Source: JBFLVU01 sp037444825 (GTDB lineage: Bacteria; Acidobacteriota; UBA4820; DSQY01). From it: a stretch of DNA of 64,000 bases. Shown one piece after another: positions 16,585 to 24,404 of the stretch. Position numbers and translations under genes: made by a program. The stretch spans positions 1-64,000 of the forward strand of contig JBBILR010000004.1 in the NCBI GenBank assembly GCA_037444825.1, in the 5' to 3' direction. The notes under the pieces were generated by a model. That model was given only the letters and a program-made list of their open reading frames with translations, was not told the DNA's origin and did not search any database. Position 1 is the first letter of the stretch; the number at the start of each line of letters is the position of its first letter.

Positions 16585-17516
16585 GTGCGCGACGGCCGTT
16601 TTCCGCAGGCGGCGCGGTCTCCCCCGCGGCCGAGGGCTCCCCGTCCCGCCGCCGGTTCCTCGCCGTGGCCGGCACGGCGGCGGTGGCCGCCGCCCTCGCG
16701 GGGTGCAAGGGAACCTCCACCGAGGAGTTCCTGCAGCGGAATTTCCGCGAGCTTTCGAAGGAGGAAGTCCGGGAGGTGATCGCCCGCCTCGAGAGGGAGT
16801 ACTCGGCCAAGTTCCACAGAAAGGTGCGGGTGGGCAACGAGCCCCCCATCCCCGGCGTCCTCTTCGGCTACGCCCTGGACCTCAGCCGGTGCGTGGGCTG
16901 CCGCCGCTGCGTCTACGCCTGCGTCAAAGAGAACAACCCGTCCCGTCAGCCGCAAATTCAATGGATCCGAGTCTTGCAAATGGACAAGGACAAGGGGGTG
17001 GACCTTCAGCACGCCACCCCCTACTACGACCCGGAAAAGGTCCCCGAGGAAGGGCATTTCTACATGCCCGTCCAGTGCCATCAGTGCAAGAACCCGCCCT
17101 GCGTGAAGGTCTGTCCGGTGAAGGCGACGTGGAAGGAGCCCGACGGGATCACGGTCATCGACTACAACTGGTGCATCGGCTGCCGCTACTGCATGGCCGC
17201 CTGCCCTTACGGCGCCCGCCGTTTCAACTGGGACGAACCCCACATCCCGCCCCAGGACCTGAACCCCGAGACCCACTACTTCGGAAACCGGCCGCGCTAC
17301 CGGGGCGTCGTGGAGAAGTGCACCTTCTGCATCCAGAGGACCCGCAAGGGCCTCTACCCCGCGTGCGTGGAAATCTGTCCCACGGGCTCGCGAAAGTTCG
17401 GAAACCTCCTCGATCCCCAGAGCGAGATCCGGTACGTGCTCGAAACCAAGCGGGTCTTCCTCTTCAAGGAAGAACTCAACACCGAACCCCGCTTTTACTA
17501 CTTCTACGGAGTGTAA
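16581..17516 (+). CDS. Tat lipoprotein ferredoxin subunit (DsrO/HmcB-like)
   Basis: A 311-residue protein. A twin-arginine motif (SRRRFLAVAG) is followed by a lipobox LAGC, so it is probably exported folded and lipid-anchored. The four [4Fe-4S] cysteine groups are CVGCRRCVYAC, CHQCKNPPCVKVC, CIGCRYCMAAC, and CTFC with CVEIC. The start ATG overlaps the preceding cytochrome stop. The downstream NrfD/DsrP-like gene begins 5 nt after it. Together with the upstream tetraheme protein it forms a second electron-transfer module in the operon. Confidence 0.9.
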   Translation: MSARRPFSAGGAVSPAAEGSPSRRRFLAVAGTAAVAAALAGCKGTSTEEFLQRNFRELSKEEVREVIARLEREYSAKFHRKVRVGNEPPIPGVLFGYALDLSRCVGCRRCVYACVKENNPSRQPQIQWIRVLQMDKDKGVDLQHATPYYDPEKVPEEGHFYMPVQCHQCKNPPCVKVCPVKATWKEPDGITVIDYNWCIGCRYCMAACPYGARRFNWDEPHIPPQDLNPETHYFGNRPRYRGVVEKCTFCIQRTRKGLYPACVEICPTGSRKFGNLLDPQSEIRYVLETKRVFLFKEELNTEPRFYYFYGV

Positions 17517-17521
17517 CGGCC

Positions 17522-18766
17522 ATGCGGAAGGAGAACTTTCGCCTCCTCGCGCGCTTCTGCGCCGGCGGCCTCCGGCTCCTTTTCGCGGGCAGCCGCTCCT
17601 ACTACGCCTGGGTGGCCTTTCTCCTCGCCCTCGTCGGCGTCGGGACCTTGGCCTACCTGGGCCAGCTCCGCCACGGGCTCATCCAAACCTCCATGCGGGA
17701 CCAAGTTTCGTGGGGGTTTTACATCGGGAACTTCACCTTTCTGGTGGGGGTCGCCGCGGCGGCCGTGATGCTCGTCATTCCCGCGTACGTGTACGAGTGG
17801 AAGCCCATCAAGGAGATCACCCTCCTGGGGGAGGTGCTTGCCATCGCCGCGCTCGTCATGTGCCTCGGCTTCGTCCTCGTGGACATCGGCCGGCCCGACC
17901 GCTTCTGGCACATCATCCCCTTCGTGGGTCTGCTGAACTTCCCCTCGTCCCTTCTCGCGTGGGACGTGCTCGCGCTGAACGGCTACCTGGGCCTGAACGG
18001 CTTCATCGTCCTCTACCTCTTGTTCTCCGCCTACACGCGGCGGCCGTACGCCAAGAGACTCGTCTACCCCCTCGTCTTCCTCTCCATCCCCATGGCGGTG
18101 AGCATCCACACGGTGACGGCTTACCTCTACAACGGTCTCGGAGCACGGCCCTACTGGAACTCCGCAATCCTCGCGCCGCGGTTCTTGACCTCGGCCTTCT
18201 GCTCGGGACCGGCGATCCTTCTGATCCTACTGCAGATCCTCCGGAAGCAGACCCGCCTGGAGATCAAAGACGAGGCCATCTTCAAGATCGCCGAGCTGAT
18301 GGCATACGCCATGGGCATCAACCTCTTCCTCACCGCCGCGGAAGCCTTCAAGGAGTTCTACACCAACAGCCAGGAGGCGGTCTACATCCGGTATCTCTAC
18401 GTCGGGTACAAAGGCCACACCACCCTGGTCCCCTTTGCCTGGGCCTCCGTGGCGTGCGGCCTGGCGGCGTTCCTCCTCTTCCTCATTCCCCGCACGAGAA
18501 AGAATTGGGTCACGCTCAACGCCGGGTGCGTCCTGATCTACGCGAGCGTCTACATTGAGAAGGGGATGGGGCTGATCATCCCCGGACTGACCCCTGACAC
18601 CCTGGGGGAGATCTACACCTACAGGCCGTCGTCCACCGAGTTCCTCGTGGCCGCGGGGATCTTCGCCGTGGGCTTTCTCGTGTTCACGCTGGCCCTCAAG
18701 GTGGCGGTGCCCATCATGCTGGGAGAGTTTTCGCTCCCAGATCCCGCGCCGAAGCCGCCGCGGTAG
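17522..18766 (+). CDS. NrfD/DsrP-family membrane subunit (second copy)
   Basis: A 414-residue integral membrane protein with about ten hydrophobic segments. IGRPDRFWHIIPFVGLLNFP and the following helix are typical of the DsrP/HmcC branch of the NrfD family, which exchanges electrons between the quinone pool and periplasmic ferredoxin and cytochrome partners. It is the last gene of the seven-gene locus. The overall set recalls the Cbc-type cytochrome/quinol complexes of metal-reducing bacteria and DsrMKJOP without DsrMK. This analogy is from family knowledge, not from a search. Confidence 0.88.
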   Translation: MRKENFRLLARFCAGGLRLLFAGSRSYYAWVAFLLALVGVGTLAYLGQLRHGLIQTSMRDQVSWGFYIGNFTFLVGVAAAAVMLVIPAYVYEWKPIKEITLLGEVLAIAALVMCLGFVLVDIGRPDRFWHIIPFVGLLNFPSSLLAWDVLALNGYLGLNGFIVLYLLFSAYTRRPYAKRLVYPLVFLSIPMAVSIHTVTAYLYNGLGARPYWNSAILAPRFLTSAFCSGPAILLILLQILRKQTRLEIKDEAIFKIAELMAYAMGINLFLTAAEAFKEFYTNSQEAVYIRYLYVGYKGHTTLVPFAWASVACGLAAFLLFLIPRTRKNWVTLNAGCVLIYASVYIEKGMGLIIPGLTPDTLGEIYTYRPSSTEFLVAAGIFAVGFLVFTLALKVAVPIMLGEFSLPDPAPKPPR

Positions 18767-18789
18767 CTCCGGCGCCGCCGTGCCGCCGC

Positions 18790-18820
18790 GGGGAAACGAG
18801 GAAGTGGCGCCCGTTTCCCC
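18790..18820. repeat. Inverted repeat between cytochrome operon and eno
   Basis: GGGGAAACG (18790-18798) and CGTTTCCCC (18812-18820) form a perfect 9-bp stem with a 13-nt loop. It could be a Rho-assisted terminator or an mRNA 3' stabiliser for the cytochrome operon. No U-tract follows. Confidence 0.45.
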
Positions 18821-18834
18821 CTTCCGCCGGTTGT

Positions 18835-18843
18835 TGGTATCTT
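18835..18843 (+). promoter_or_regulatory. Extended -10 promoter element of eno
   Basis: TGGTATCTT has a TG one base before a TATCTT hexamer, 18 nt upstream of the enolase ATG. No good -35 hexamer is visible, as expected for an extended -10 promoter. Confidence 0.45.
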
Positions 18844-18861
18844 AGGGGCGGAGGTGGCGAA

Positions 18862-20142
18862 ATGTTCATCGACGAGATCCGGGCTCGGGAAATCCTCGAT
18901 TCGCGCGGCAACCCCACCGTGGAGGCGGAGGTCTTCCTGGAAGACGGGACGGTGGGGAGGGCCTCGGTCCCCTCGGGGGCCTCCACCGGCGAGGCGGAGG
19001 CGGTGGAGCTCCGGGACGGGGACGCCAAGCGCTTTTCGGGGAAGGGCGTCCTCAAGGCCGTCTCCCACGTGGAACGGGAGATCGCCTCCCGCCTCGAAGG
19101 GGCCGACCCCCTGGACCAGCGGGCGGTGGACCTGGAGATGCTGGCCCTGGACGGCACCCCCAACAAGGCCAAGCTGGGGGCCAACGCCACCCTCGCCGTT
19201 TCGGAGGCCGTGGCGCGGGCCGGCGCCGCCCTGCTGCAATTGCCCCTCTACCGGTACCTGGGCGGCGCGAACGCCCACCGCCTGCCCGTCCCCATGATGA
19301 ACGTCCTCAACGGCGGCGCCCACGCCGACAACAACGTGGACGTGCAGGAGTTCATGGTGGTCCCCGCGGGGGCCCGCTCCTTCCGCGAAGCCCTGCGCAT
19401 GGGGGCGGAGGTCTACCACGCCCTGAAAGCGGCCCTCAAGGAGCGGAAGCTCTCCAGCGCCATCGGCGACGAGGGGGGCTTCGCCCCCAACCTCGAGACC
19501 GACGAGGAGGCCCTGGAACTCCTGGTGGAGGCGGTGGAGCGGGCCCGGTACAGGCCCGGCAAGGAGGTCTTCCTCGCCATCGACACCGCCGCCAGCAACG
19601 CCTGGGACCGGAAGGCCAGGGCCTACCGCATCGGCAAGCCCCTCCGCGCCGCCCAGCTGGTGGCCCTCTACGAACGGTGGGTCTCCCGCTACCCCCTCCT
19701 CTCCATCGAGGACGGGGTGGGCGAGCACGACCGGGCGGGCTGGCAGGCCCTCACCAAGGCCCTGGGCGCCAAGGTCCAGCTGGTGGCCGACGACTACGTC
19801 GTCACCAACCCCGCCCTCATCCGGAAAGCCGTGGCCGACGGCATCGCCAACGCCATCCTCATCAAGCCCAACCAGATCGGCACCGTCACCGAGACCCTGG
19901 AGGCGGTGGAGATCACCAAGCGGGCCGGCTACGGCGTGGTGGTGAGCCACCGCTCGGGGGAGACGGAGGACGCCTTCATCGCCGACCTCGCCGTGGCGGT
20001 GAACGCCGACTTCATCAAGACCGGGGCCCCCTGCCGGATGGACCGCCTCGCCAAGTACAACCAGCTCCTGAGGATCGAGGAGGACCTCGGCGAGGCGGGA
20101 CGGTACGCGGGGAGGGAGGTGCTGGAACGGCTACGCGGCTGA
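18862..20142 (+). CDS. eno: Enolase
   Basis: A 426-residue enolase, the usual length. It opens with the family signature IRAREILDSRGNPTVEAEV. Other marks are the loop GASTGEAEA, the catalytic acid segment IGDEGGFAPN, the Mg2+ ligands in AIDTAAS, SIEDGV and VADDY, and the catalytic Lys in ILIKPNQIGTVTE. It interconverts 2-phosphoglycerate and phosphoenolpyruvate in glycolysis and gluconeogenesis, and in many bacteria also joins the RNA degradosome. It is followed without a gap by an FtsB-like gene, a common bacterial arrangement. Confidence 0.97.
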   Translation: MFIDEIRAREILDSRGNPTVEAEVFLEDGTVGRASVPSGASTGEAEAVELRDGDAKRFSGKGVLKAVSHVEREIASRLEGADPLDQRAVDLEMLALDGTPNKAKLGANATLAVSEAVARAGAALLQLPLYRYLGGANAHRLPVPMMNVLNGGAHADNNVDVQEFMVVPAGARSFREALRMGAEVYHALKAALKERKLSSAIGDEGGFAPNLETDEEALELLVEAVERARYRPGKEVFLAIDTAASNAWDRKARAYRIGKPLRAAQLVALYERWVSRYPLLSIEDGVGEHDRAGWQALTKALGAKVQLVADDYVVTNPALIRKAVADGIANAILIKPNQIGTVTETLEAVEITKRAGYGVVVSHRSGETEDAFIADLAVAVNADFIKTGAPCRMDRLAKYNQLLRIEEDLGEAGRYAGREVLERLRG

Positions 20143-20474
20143 ACGCTCCGAGCCGGGCGCAGATCTTCTGGGGCCTGGTCCTCCTCGTCTGGCTCCCCAT
20201 GCTGGTGCTCCTGGTGTGGGGGGAGAACGGCATCCTGGACCTTCTGGCCGTCCGCCGGCAGATCCGAACCTTGGAGGAGGAGATCGTCCGGCTCAAGGAG
20301 GAGAACCGGCGCCTATCGGAGGAGATTCGGGCCCTGAAGAGCGACCCTTCCCTTTACGAGCGCCCGGCGCGGGAGCGTTTCTTCTTCAAGAAGCCCGGGG
20401 AGACGATCCTGTACCTGCCCTCCGAAACGCCTCCCCCCAAAGCGGTGCCGCCCCCCGCCGCCCCGCCGCCGTGA
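20139..20474 (+). CDS. ftsB: FtsB/DivIC-like septum initiator protein
   Basis: About 111 residues: one membrane helix (FWGLVLLVWLPMLVLLVW), then WGENGILDLL, a coiled coil (LEEEIVRLKEENRRLSEEI) and RFFFKKPGETIL, the FtsB/DivIC layout, with a Pro-rich tail. These proteins link FtsL and FtsQ in the divisome. The start is uncertain. No in-frame ATG, GTG or TTG precedes the helix. A CTG overlapping the eno stop (CTGA at 20139) would give a full helix. The first ATG (20199) would cut the helix in half. I give the CTG start because it preserves the domain. The downstream comF-like gene overlaps its stop (GTGA). Confidence 0.78.
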   Translation: MNAPSRAQIFWGLVLLVWLPMLVLLVWGENGILDLLAVRRQIRTLEEEIVRLKEENRRLSEEIRALKSDPSLYERPARERFFFKKPGETILYLPSETPPPKAVPPPAAPPP

Positions 20475-21241
20475 AGGGCGCCCCTCTGCGACGGTCTCTG
20501 CCCGCCCTCCTCTTTCCCGCGGGCCCTTGTGTTCTCTGCGGAGCGGACGGGGAGGGAGGGCCCGCGCCCGGCCTCTGCCGCCGCTGCTGGAGGGAGAGGC
20601 GGCGGCCCCTTCGGCCCCTCTGCCCCGTCTGCGGCATGCCCCTGCCGCCGGTGGAGGGCCAGGAAGAGCACCCCTGCGGGCCGTGCCTCACGGAGCCCCC
20701 GCCCTTCGAGGCGCACGTCTCGGCCTACCTCTACGAGGGACCGGTGCGGGCCCTGGTCCTTCTGTACAAGGAACGGGGAAGGTACCCCCTCGCCGCCCTG
20801 CTGGGGACGGCGGTGGCCCGGGCGGTGCGCCGCCGCTGGCCCGGCGAGGCCTTCGACTGCGTGGCGTGGGTGCCCAGCCCCTTTCTCCGCCGCATGGCCC
20901 GCGGCTTCGAACCCGCCGGCCTGGTGGCCCGGGAGGCGGCCCGGCGCCTGGGCGTGCCCGCCCGGAAACTCCTTCGCTGCCGAAAGCGCCCCCGTCCCCA
21001 GAAGGGCCTTTCGGCCGCCGCCCGCCGAAGGAACGTGCGGGGGGCCTTCACCGCCGGCCGGGGGGACCTCAACGGCCTCCGGGTCCTCCTGGTGGACGAC
21101 GTCCGCACCACCGGGGCCACCCTGTCGGAGGCGGCGCGCGTCCTTTGCCGGCGGGGGGCCCGGGTGAGGGCCGCCACCTTCGCCTGCGTGGCCCCCCGCC
21201 CGCTGGACCTCGCCGGGGAGCAGGAAGCCCTCGACCCGTAA
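20471..21241 (+). CDS. comF: ComF-family phosphoribosyltransferase-like protein
   Basis: A 256-residue protein starting at the GTG that overlaps the previous stop (GTGA). An N-terminal zinc finger with CVLC, CRRC, CPVC and CGPC pairs is followed by a type I phosphoribosyltransferase fold with the PRPP loop VLLVDDVRTTGATL. ComF/GntX proteins are linked to DNA uptake and to nucleotide or gluconate metabolism; the exact reaction is not settled. The RKRPRPQKGLSAAARRRNVRGAF stretch is diagnostic for the family; it is split here only by my reading and is continuous in the protein. Confidence 0.88.
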   Translation: MKGAPLRRSLPALLFPAGPCVLCGADGEGGPAPGLCRRCWRERRRPLRPLCPVCGMPLPPVEGQEEHPCGPCLTEPPPFEAHVSAYLYEGPVRALVLLYKERGRYPLAALLGTAVARAVRRRWPGEAFDCVAWVPSPFLRRMARGFEPAGLVAREAARRLGVPARKLLRCRKRPRPQKGLSAAARRRNVRGAFTAGRGDLNGLRVLLVDDVRTTGATLSEAARVLCRRGARVRAATFACVAPRPLDLAGEQEALDP

Positions 21242-21271
21242 CCCCCCACCCTGCCCTCCGCCGCTCCGTCC

Positions 21272-21280
21272 TGGTACAAT
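21272..21280 (+). promoter_or_regulatory. Extended -10 promoter element of the short-chain dehydrogenase
   Basis: TGGTACAAT has a TG one base before TACAAT, 19 nt upstream of the ATG at 21300. The -35 region is poor. Confidence 0.45.
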
Positions 21281-21299
21281 GCCGCGCCGGAGGAGAACC

Positions 21300-22118
21300 A
21301 TGGACCTGAAGGGCAAGACGCTGTTCATCACGGGGGGAAGCCGCGGGATCGGGCTGGCCATCGGGATCCGGGCGGCGAGGGACGGGGCCAACGTGGCCCT
21401 GGCCGCCAAGACCGTGGAACCCCACCCCAAACTGCCGGGGACGCTCTTCACGGCGGCTCAGGAGGTGGAGCGGGCGGGGGGCAGGGCCCTCCCGTGCGTC
21501 TGCGACATCCGCGACGAGCACCAGGTGAAGGAGGCCATCGGGAAAACCGTGGAGACCTTCGGCGGCCTCGACATCCTCGTCAACAACGCCAGCGCCATCG
21601 ACCTGAGGGGCACCCTGGACCTGCCGGTGAAGAAGTGGGACCTCATGCACCAGGTGAACGCCCGGGGGACGTGGGTCTGCTCCAAGTACGCCCTGCCGCA
21701 CCTCCGGAAGGCCGAGAACCCGCACATCCTCACCCTCGCGCCCCCCCTGGGGATCGGGCCGGAGTGGTTCGGCCGCCACGTGGCCTACACCCTGGCCAAG
21801 TACGGCATGAGCCTCGTCTCCCTGGGCCTCGCCGAGGAGTTCCGCGACGAGGGGGTGGCGGTGAACTGCCTCTGGCCCAAGACGGTCATCGCCACGGCGG
21901 CGGTCCAGAACCTCCTGGGCGGAGAGGAGGTGGTGGCCCACGCCCGCAAGCCGGAGTTCGTGGCGGAGGCCGCCTGGCACATCCTCGTCAAGGAAAGCCG
22001 CTCCTGCACGGGGAACTTCTTCCTCGACGAGGACCTGCTCCGGGCCGAGGGGGTCATGGACCTGGACCGCTTCTCGGTGACCCCCGGGGCCGACCTCTAC
22101 CCGGACTTCTTCGTCTGA
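21300..22118 (+). CDS. Short-chain dehydrogenase, HSDL2-like
   Basis: A 272-residue Rossmann-fold dehydrogenase. It has the NAD(P)-binding TGGSRGIG (about 11-18), the NNAS motif, and YTLAK with the catalytic Tyr and Lys. The order and spacing (TVEPHPKLPGT, PPLGIGPEWFGRHVAYTLAKYGMS) match the HSDL2-like branch. The position that holds the catalytic Ser in HSDL2 (ISPP) is Ala here (LAPP), so classical Ser-Tyr-Lys catalysis may be weakened or another residue may serve. It is a single gene with its own promoter element. The substrate is unknown. Confidence 0.85.
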   Translation: MDLKGKTLFITGGSRGIGLAIGIRAARDGANVALAAKTVEPHPKLPGTLFTAAQEVERAGGRALPCVCDIRDEHQVKEAIGKTVETFGGLDILVNNASAIDLRGTLDLPVKKWDLMHQVNARGTWVCSKYALPHLRKAENPHILTLAPPLGIGPEWFGRHVAYTLAKYGMSLVSLGLAEEFRDEGVAVNCLWPKTVIATAAVQNLLGGEEVVAHARKPEFVAEAAWHILVKESRSCTGNFFLDEDLLRAEGVMDLDRFSVTPGADLYPDFFV

Positions 22119-22177
22119 CCTCCCCTGGCCCCATGCCCCGGCAAGCCCCATATTTACCGGGGAGGCTGTTGAGTAGC

Positions 22178-22759
22178 ATGACGCGGGCGGGGATGGCGGC
22201 CCTGTTCCTGGCGGCGATGGTGGGGTGCGCGGCGGGGCCCTCCCCGGGGACCGGCCGGGCCATTCAGGCCCTGGCCTCGGTGGAGCGGGTTCGGGTGGTG
22301 CTACACTCCCCGGAGCTCCGGGGGGAGGCCGAGCGGGCCCTTCGGCGGGAGGGAGGCCCCCAGCCGACGCCACCCGGCGAGGAGGGGGTCCCCGAACTTC
22401 GGTTCCAGGTGGCCTGCGAGTCGGTCTTCGACCTCTGGCAGCCCCCCCTGCCCATCAACACGCCGAGCCTCAACCTGGACGACGACACGAAGGCGGGGAT
22501 GCGCAGCCACTCCTCGGCGGTTCAGCCGGCCTGCGAGGCGTCGGCCACCCTCTTTCTGGACGGCCGCCCGGTGTGGAACGACGCCTTGAGGACCACGGTG
22601 GTGGACGCCCGCTCGGCGCGGAACCTGGTGGCGCGGATCGCCGCCCGCTTCGCCGGGGACTGGCGAAGGGCCCGGGAAGGGGCCTCCCCCTCGGCCGGAG
22701 GGGGTATCAGGGGCCGAGGAGGGCCGGAAGGGGGCCCTGCCGGCGGCCGGTCACCGTGA
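22178..22759 (+). CDS. Putative lipoprotein of unknown function
   Basis: A 193-residue protein with a signal sequence and lipobox (AAMVGC, cysteine near residue 15). The rest is soluble, with a region like VFDLWQPPLPINTPSLNLDD and no family I recognise. The GGGAGG ribosome site precedes the ATG at 22178. The last 53 nt overlap the 3' end of the convergent peptidase gene, and the Gly/Arg-rich C-terminus reflects that shared stretch. Confidence 0.68.
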   Translation: MTRAGMAALFLAAMVGCAAGPSPGTGRAIQALASVERVRVVLHSPELRGEAERALRREGGPQPTPPGEEGVPELRFQVACESVFDLWQPPLPINTPSLNLDDDTKAGMRSHSSAVQPACEASATLFLDGRPVWNDALRTTVVDARSARNLVARIAARFAGDWRRAREGASPSAGGGIRGRGGPEGGPAGGRSP

Positions 22760-23891
22760 CGCCCCCCTCCCCCACGAGGCAGTTGACCTCCGACCGGAAG
22801 CCGAAGCGGCCGGGGAGGTAGATCCCCGGCTCCACGGAGAAGAAGGTGTGGGGCAGGAGCCGCCGGGTGTCCCGCGTCTCGTAGTCGTCCATGTTGGCCC
22901 CGTCGCCGTGGTCCTCGGTGGTGATGGAGTGGCCGGTGCGGTGGATGAAGAACTCCCCGTACCCCGCCGCCTCCACCACCTCCCGGGCGGCCCGGTCCAC
23001 CTCCCATCCCTGGACCGGCCGCACGGCGGCCTCCTCGGCCCGCACTACGGCGGCGTCCCGCGCCTTCGTCACCACCTCCCAGACCCGGGTCCGGTCGTCG
23101 GGGACCGAGGCCCCGGTCCAGGCGCACCAGGTGATGTCGGCGTAGATGGCCTCCTCCTCACGCTCCTTGGCCCAGAGGTCCAGCAGGAGGACCTGATCTT
23201 TCCCGATGGAGGCGGAGCCCTCCGGCAGGGGCTCGAAGTGGGGGTCGGCGGCGTGGGCGTCCACCGCCACGATGGGGGGGGCCATGGTGGTGAGGCCCCG
23301 CCCCTCGAAGAAGTCCAGCATCTGCCGCTGGAGGGCGTACTCGGTGAGGGGTTCGCCGCTGCGGAGGGCGGAGCGGACGCGGGCGAAGGCGAACTCCACC
23401 GTCTCCTCCAGGACGGCGAGGGCGCGGCGGTGGGTGGCCTCCTGCTCCGGGGTGCAGGCGGCCACGAAGGCGGCCACCAGGTCCCCCGAGGGGACCAGTT
23501 CCACCCCCAGGGAACGGAGGAAATCGGCCAGCCCGGCGTCCAGCCTCCCCAGGGCGGGGATGAGGCCCCGCTCGGCGAACTGAGCGGCCACCCGGCGGCG
23601 GCCCGAGAGGGCCTCCTTCAGCGCCTCCTGCCACTCCTGCCAGCGCCCGTACAGGAGAAGGCGGCCGGGGACGGCGTCCAGGCTGGCGGGCTCGATGCGG
23701 TGGCAGAGGCGCAGGGGCTCCCCCTCCGCCGGAAGCAGGTAGAACCAGCGCCGGGTCCGCATGGCCTTTTCGCCGATTCCGAGAAGGCGCAGCGCCAGGG
23801 GGTCGGTTCCCTTGAAGTCGGAGAAGAACCAGGCGTCCAGCCCCTCGGCCCTCAAGGCTTCCTGCATGGATCGAAGACGGGTCTCGTTCAT
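22707..23891 (-). CDS. M24-family metallopeptidase (Xaa-Pro aminopeptidase-like)
   Basis: A 394-residue protein with a creatinase-like N-terminal domain (about 1-150) and a pita-bread catalytic domain. Metal ligands seen in order are the first Asp in LLLDLWAKE, the second in YADITW, the His in IHRTGHSI, the Glu in SVEPGIY and the Glu in RSEVNCL. All five dinuclear-metal ligands are therefore present. It likely cleaves an N-terminal residue before proline or acts as a dipeptidase. It is divergent from the thioesterase gene (92 nt between starts) and overlaps the upstream lipoprotein gene at its 3' end. Confidence 0.9.
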   Translation of the reverse strand: MNETRLRSMQEALRAEGLDAWFFSDFKGTDPLALRLLGIGEKAMRTRRWFYLLPAEGEPLRLCHRIEPASLDAVPGRLLLYGRWQEWQEALKEALSGRRRVAAQFAERGLIPALGRLDAGLADFLRSLGVELVPSGDLVAAFVAACTPEQEATHRRALAVLEETVEFAFARVRSALRSGEPLTEYALQRQMLDFFEGRGLTTMAPPIVAVDAHAADPHFEPLPEGSASIGKDQVLLLDLWAKEREEEAIYADITWCAWTGASVPDDRTRVWEVVTKARDAAVVRAEEAAVRPVQGWEVDRAAREVVEAAGYGEFFIHRTGHSITTEDHGDGANMDDYETRDTRRLLPHTFFSVEPGIYLPGRFGFRSEVNCLVGEGGVTVTGRRQGPLPALLGP

Positions 23892-23983
23892 GGTAGGATG
23901 GCCCTCCGGAGCGGATTATGGCAGAGGGCGCGGGGGGGCGAAAGGACGTCCCCTGCCGCCGCTCGTGGAGGAGGGCGCGCGGG

Positions 23984-24394
23984 ATGGACGGATTCCCCTT
24001 CGAGACGCCCGTGACCGTTCGGTTTCGCGACATCGACGCCATGGGCCACGTCAACAACGCCGTCTACGGAACCTACTTCGAACTGGCGCGGGAGGCCTTC
24101 TTCAAGGAGGTCTTCGGCGTCGCCTCCGCCACGGACTACTTCTACATCCTGGCCCGGCTGGAGGTGGACTTTCGGAGGCCCGTGAAGTACGAGGACGCGG
24201 TCCGGGTGGGCCTCCGGGTCTCCCGCCTCGGGCGGACCTCCTTCACCTTCGACTACCGGATCGAGGCCTCCGGCGAGACCGCCGCCGAGGGCAAGACCGT
24301 CCAGGTGGCCTACGACTACGGCGCCGGCCGCCCCATGGCCATCCCCGAAGCCCACCGGCGGAAGCTGGCGGCCTTCCTCGCCCCCGCCCCCTGA
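23984..24394 (+). CDS. Acyl-CoA thioesterase (4HBT hot-dog fold)
   Basis: A 136-residue protein with the 4-hydroxybenzoyl-CoA thioesterase signature VRFRDIDAMGHVNNAVYG near its N-terminus (the Asp is catalytic) and the conserved ARLEVDFRRPVKYED. YbgC/FadM-type enzymes hydrolyse acyl-CoA. I chose the ATG at 23984 because it gives the family's usual N-terminus; an earlier in-frame ATG at 23918 would add a 22-residue low-complexity tail. The smc gene starts 10 nt downstream. Confidence 0.88.
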   Translation: MDGFPFETPVTVRFRDIDAMGHVNNAVYGTYFELAREAFFKEVFGVASATDYFYILARLEVDFRRPVKYEDAVRVGLRVSRLGRTSFTFDYRIEASGETAAEGKTVQVAYDYGAGRPMAIPEAHRRKLAAFLAPAP

Positions 24395-24404
24395 GGCCTT
24401 CGGC

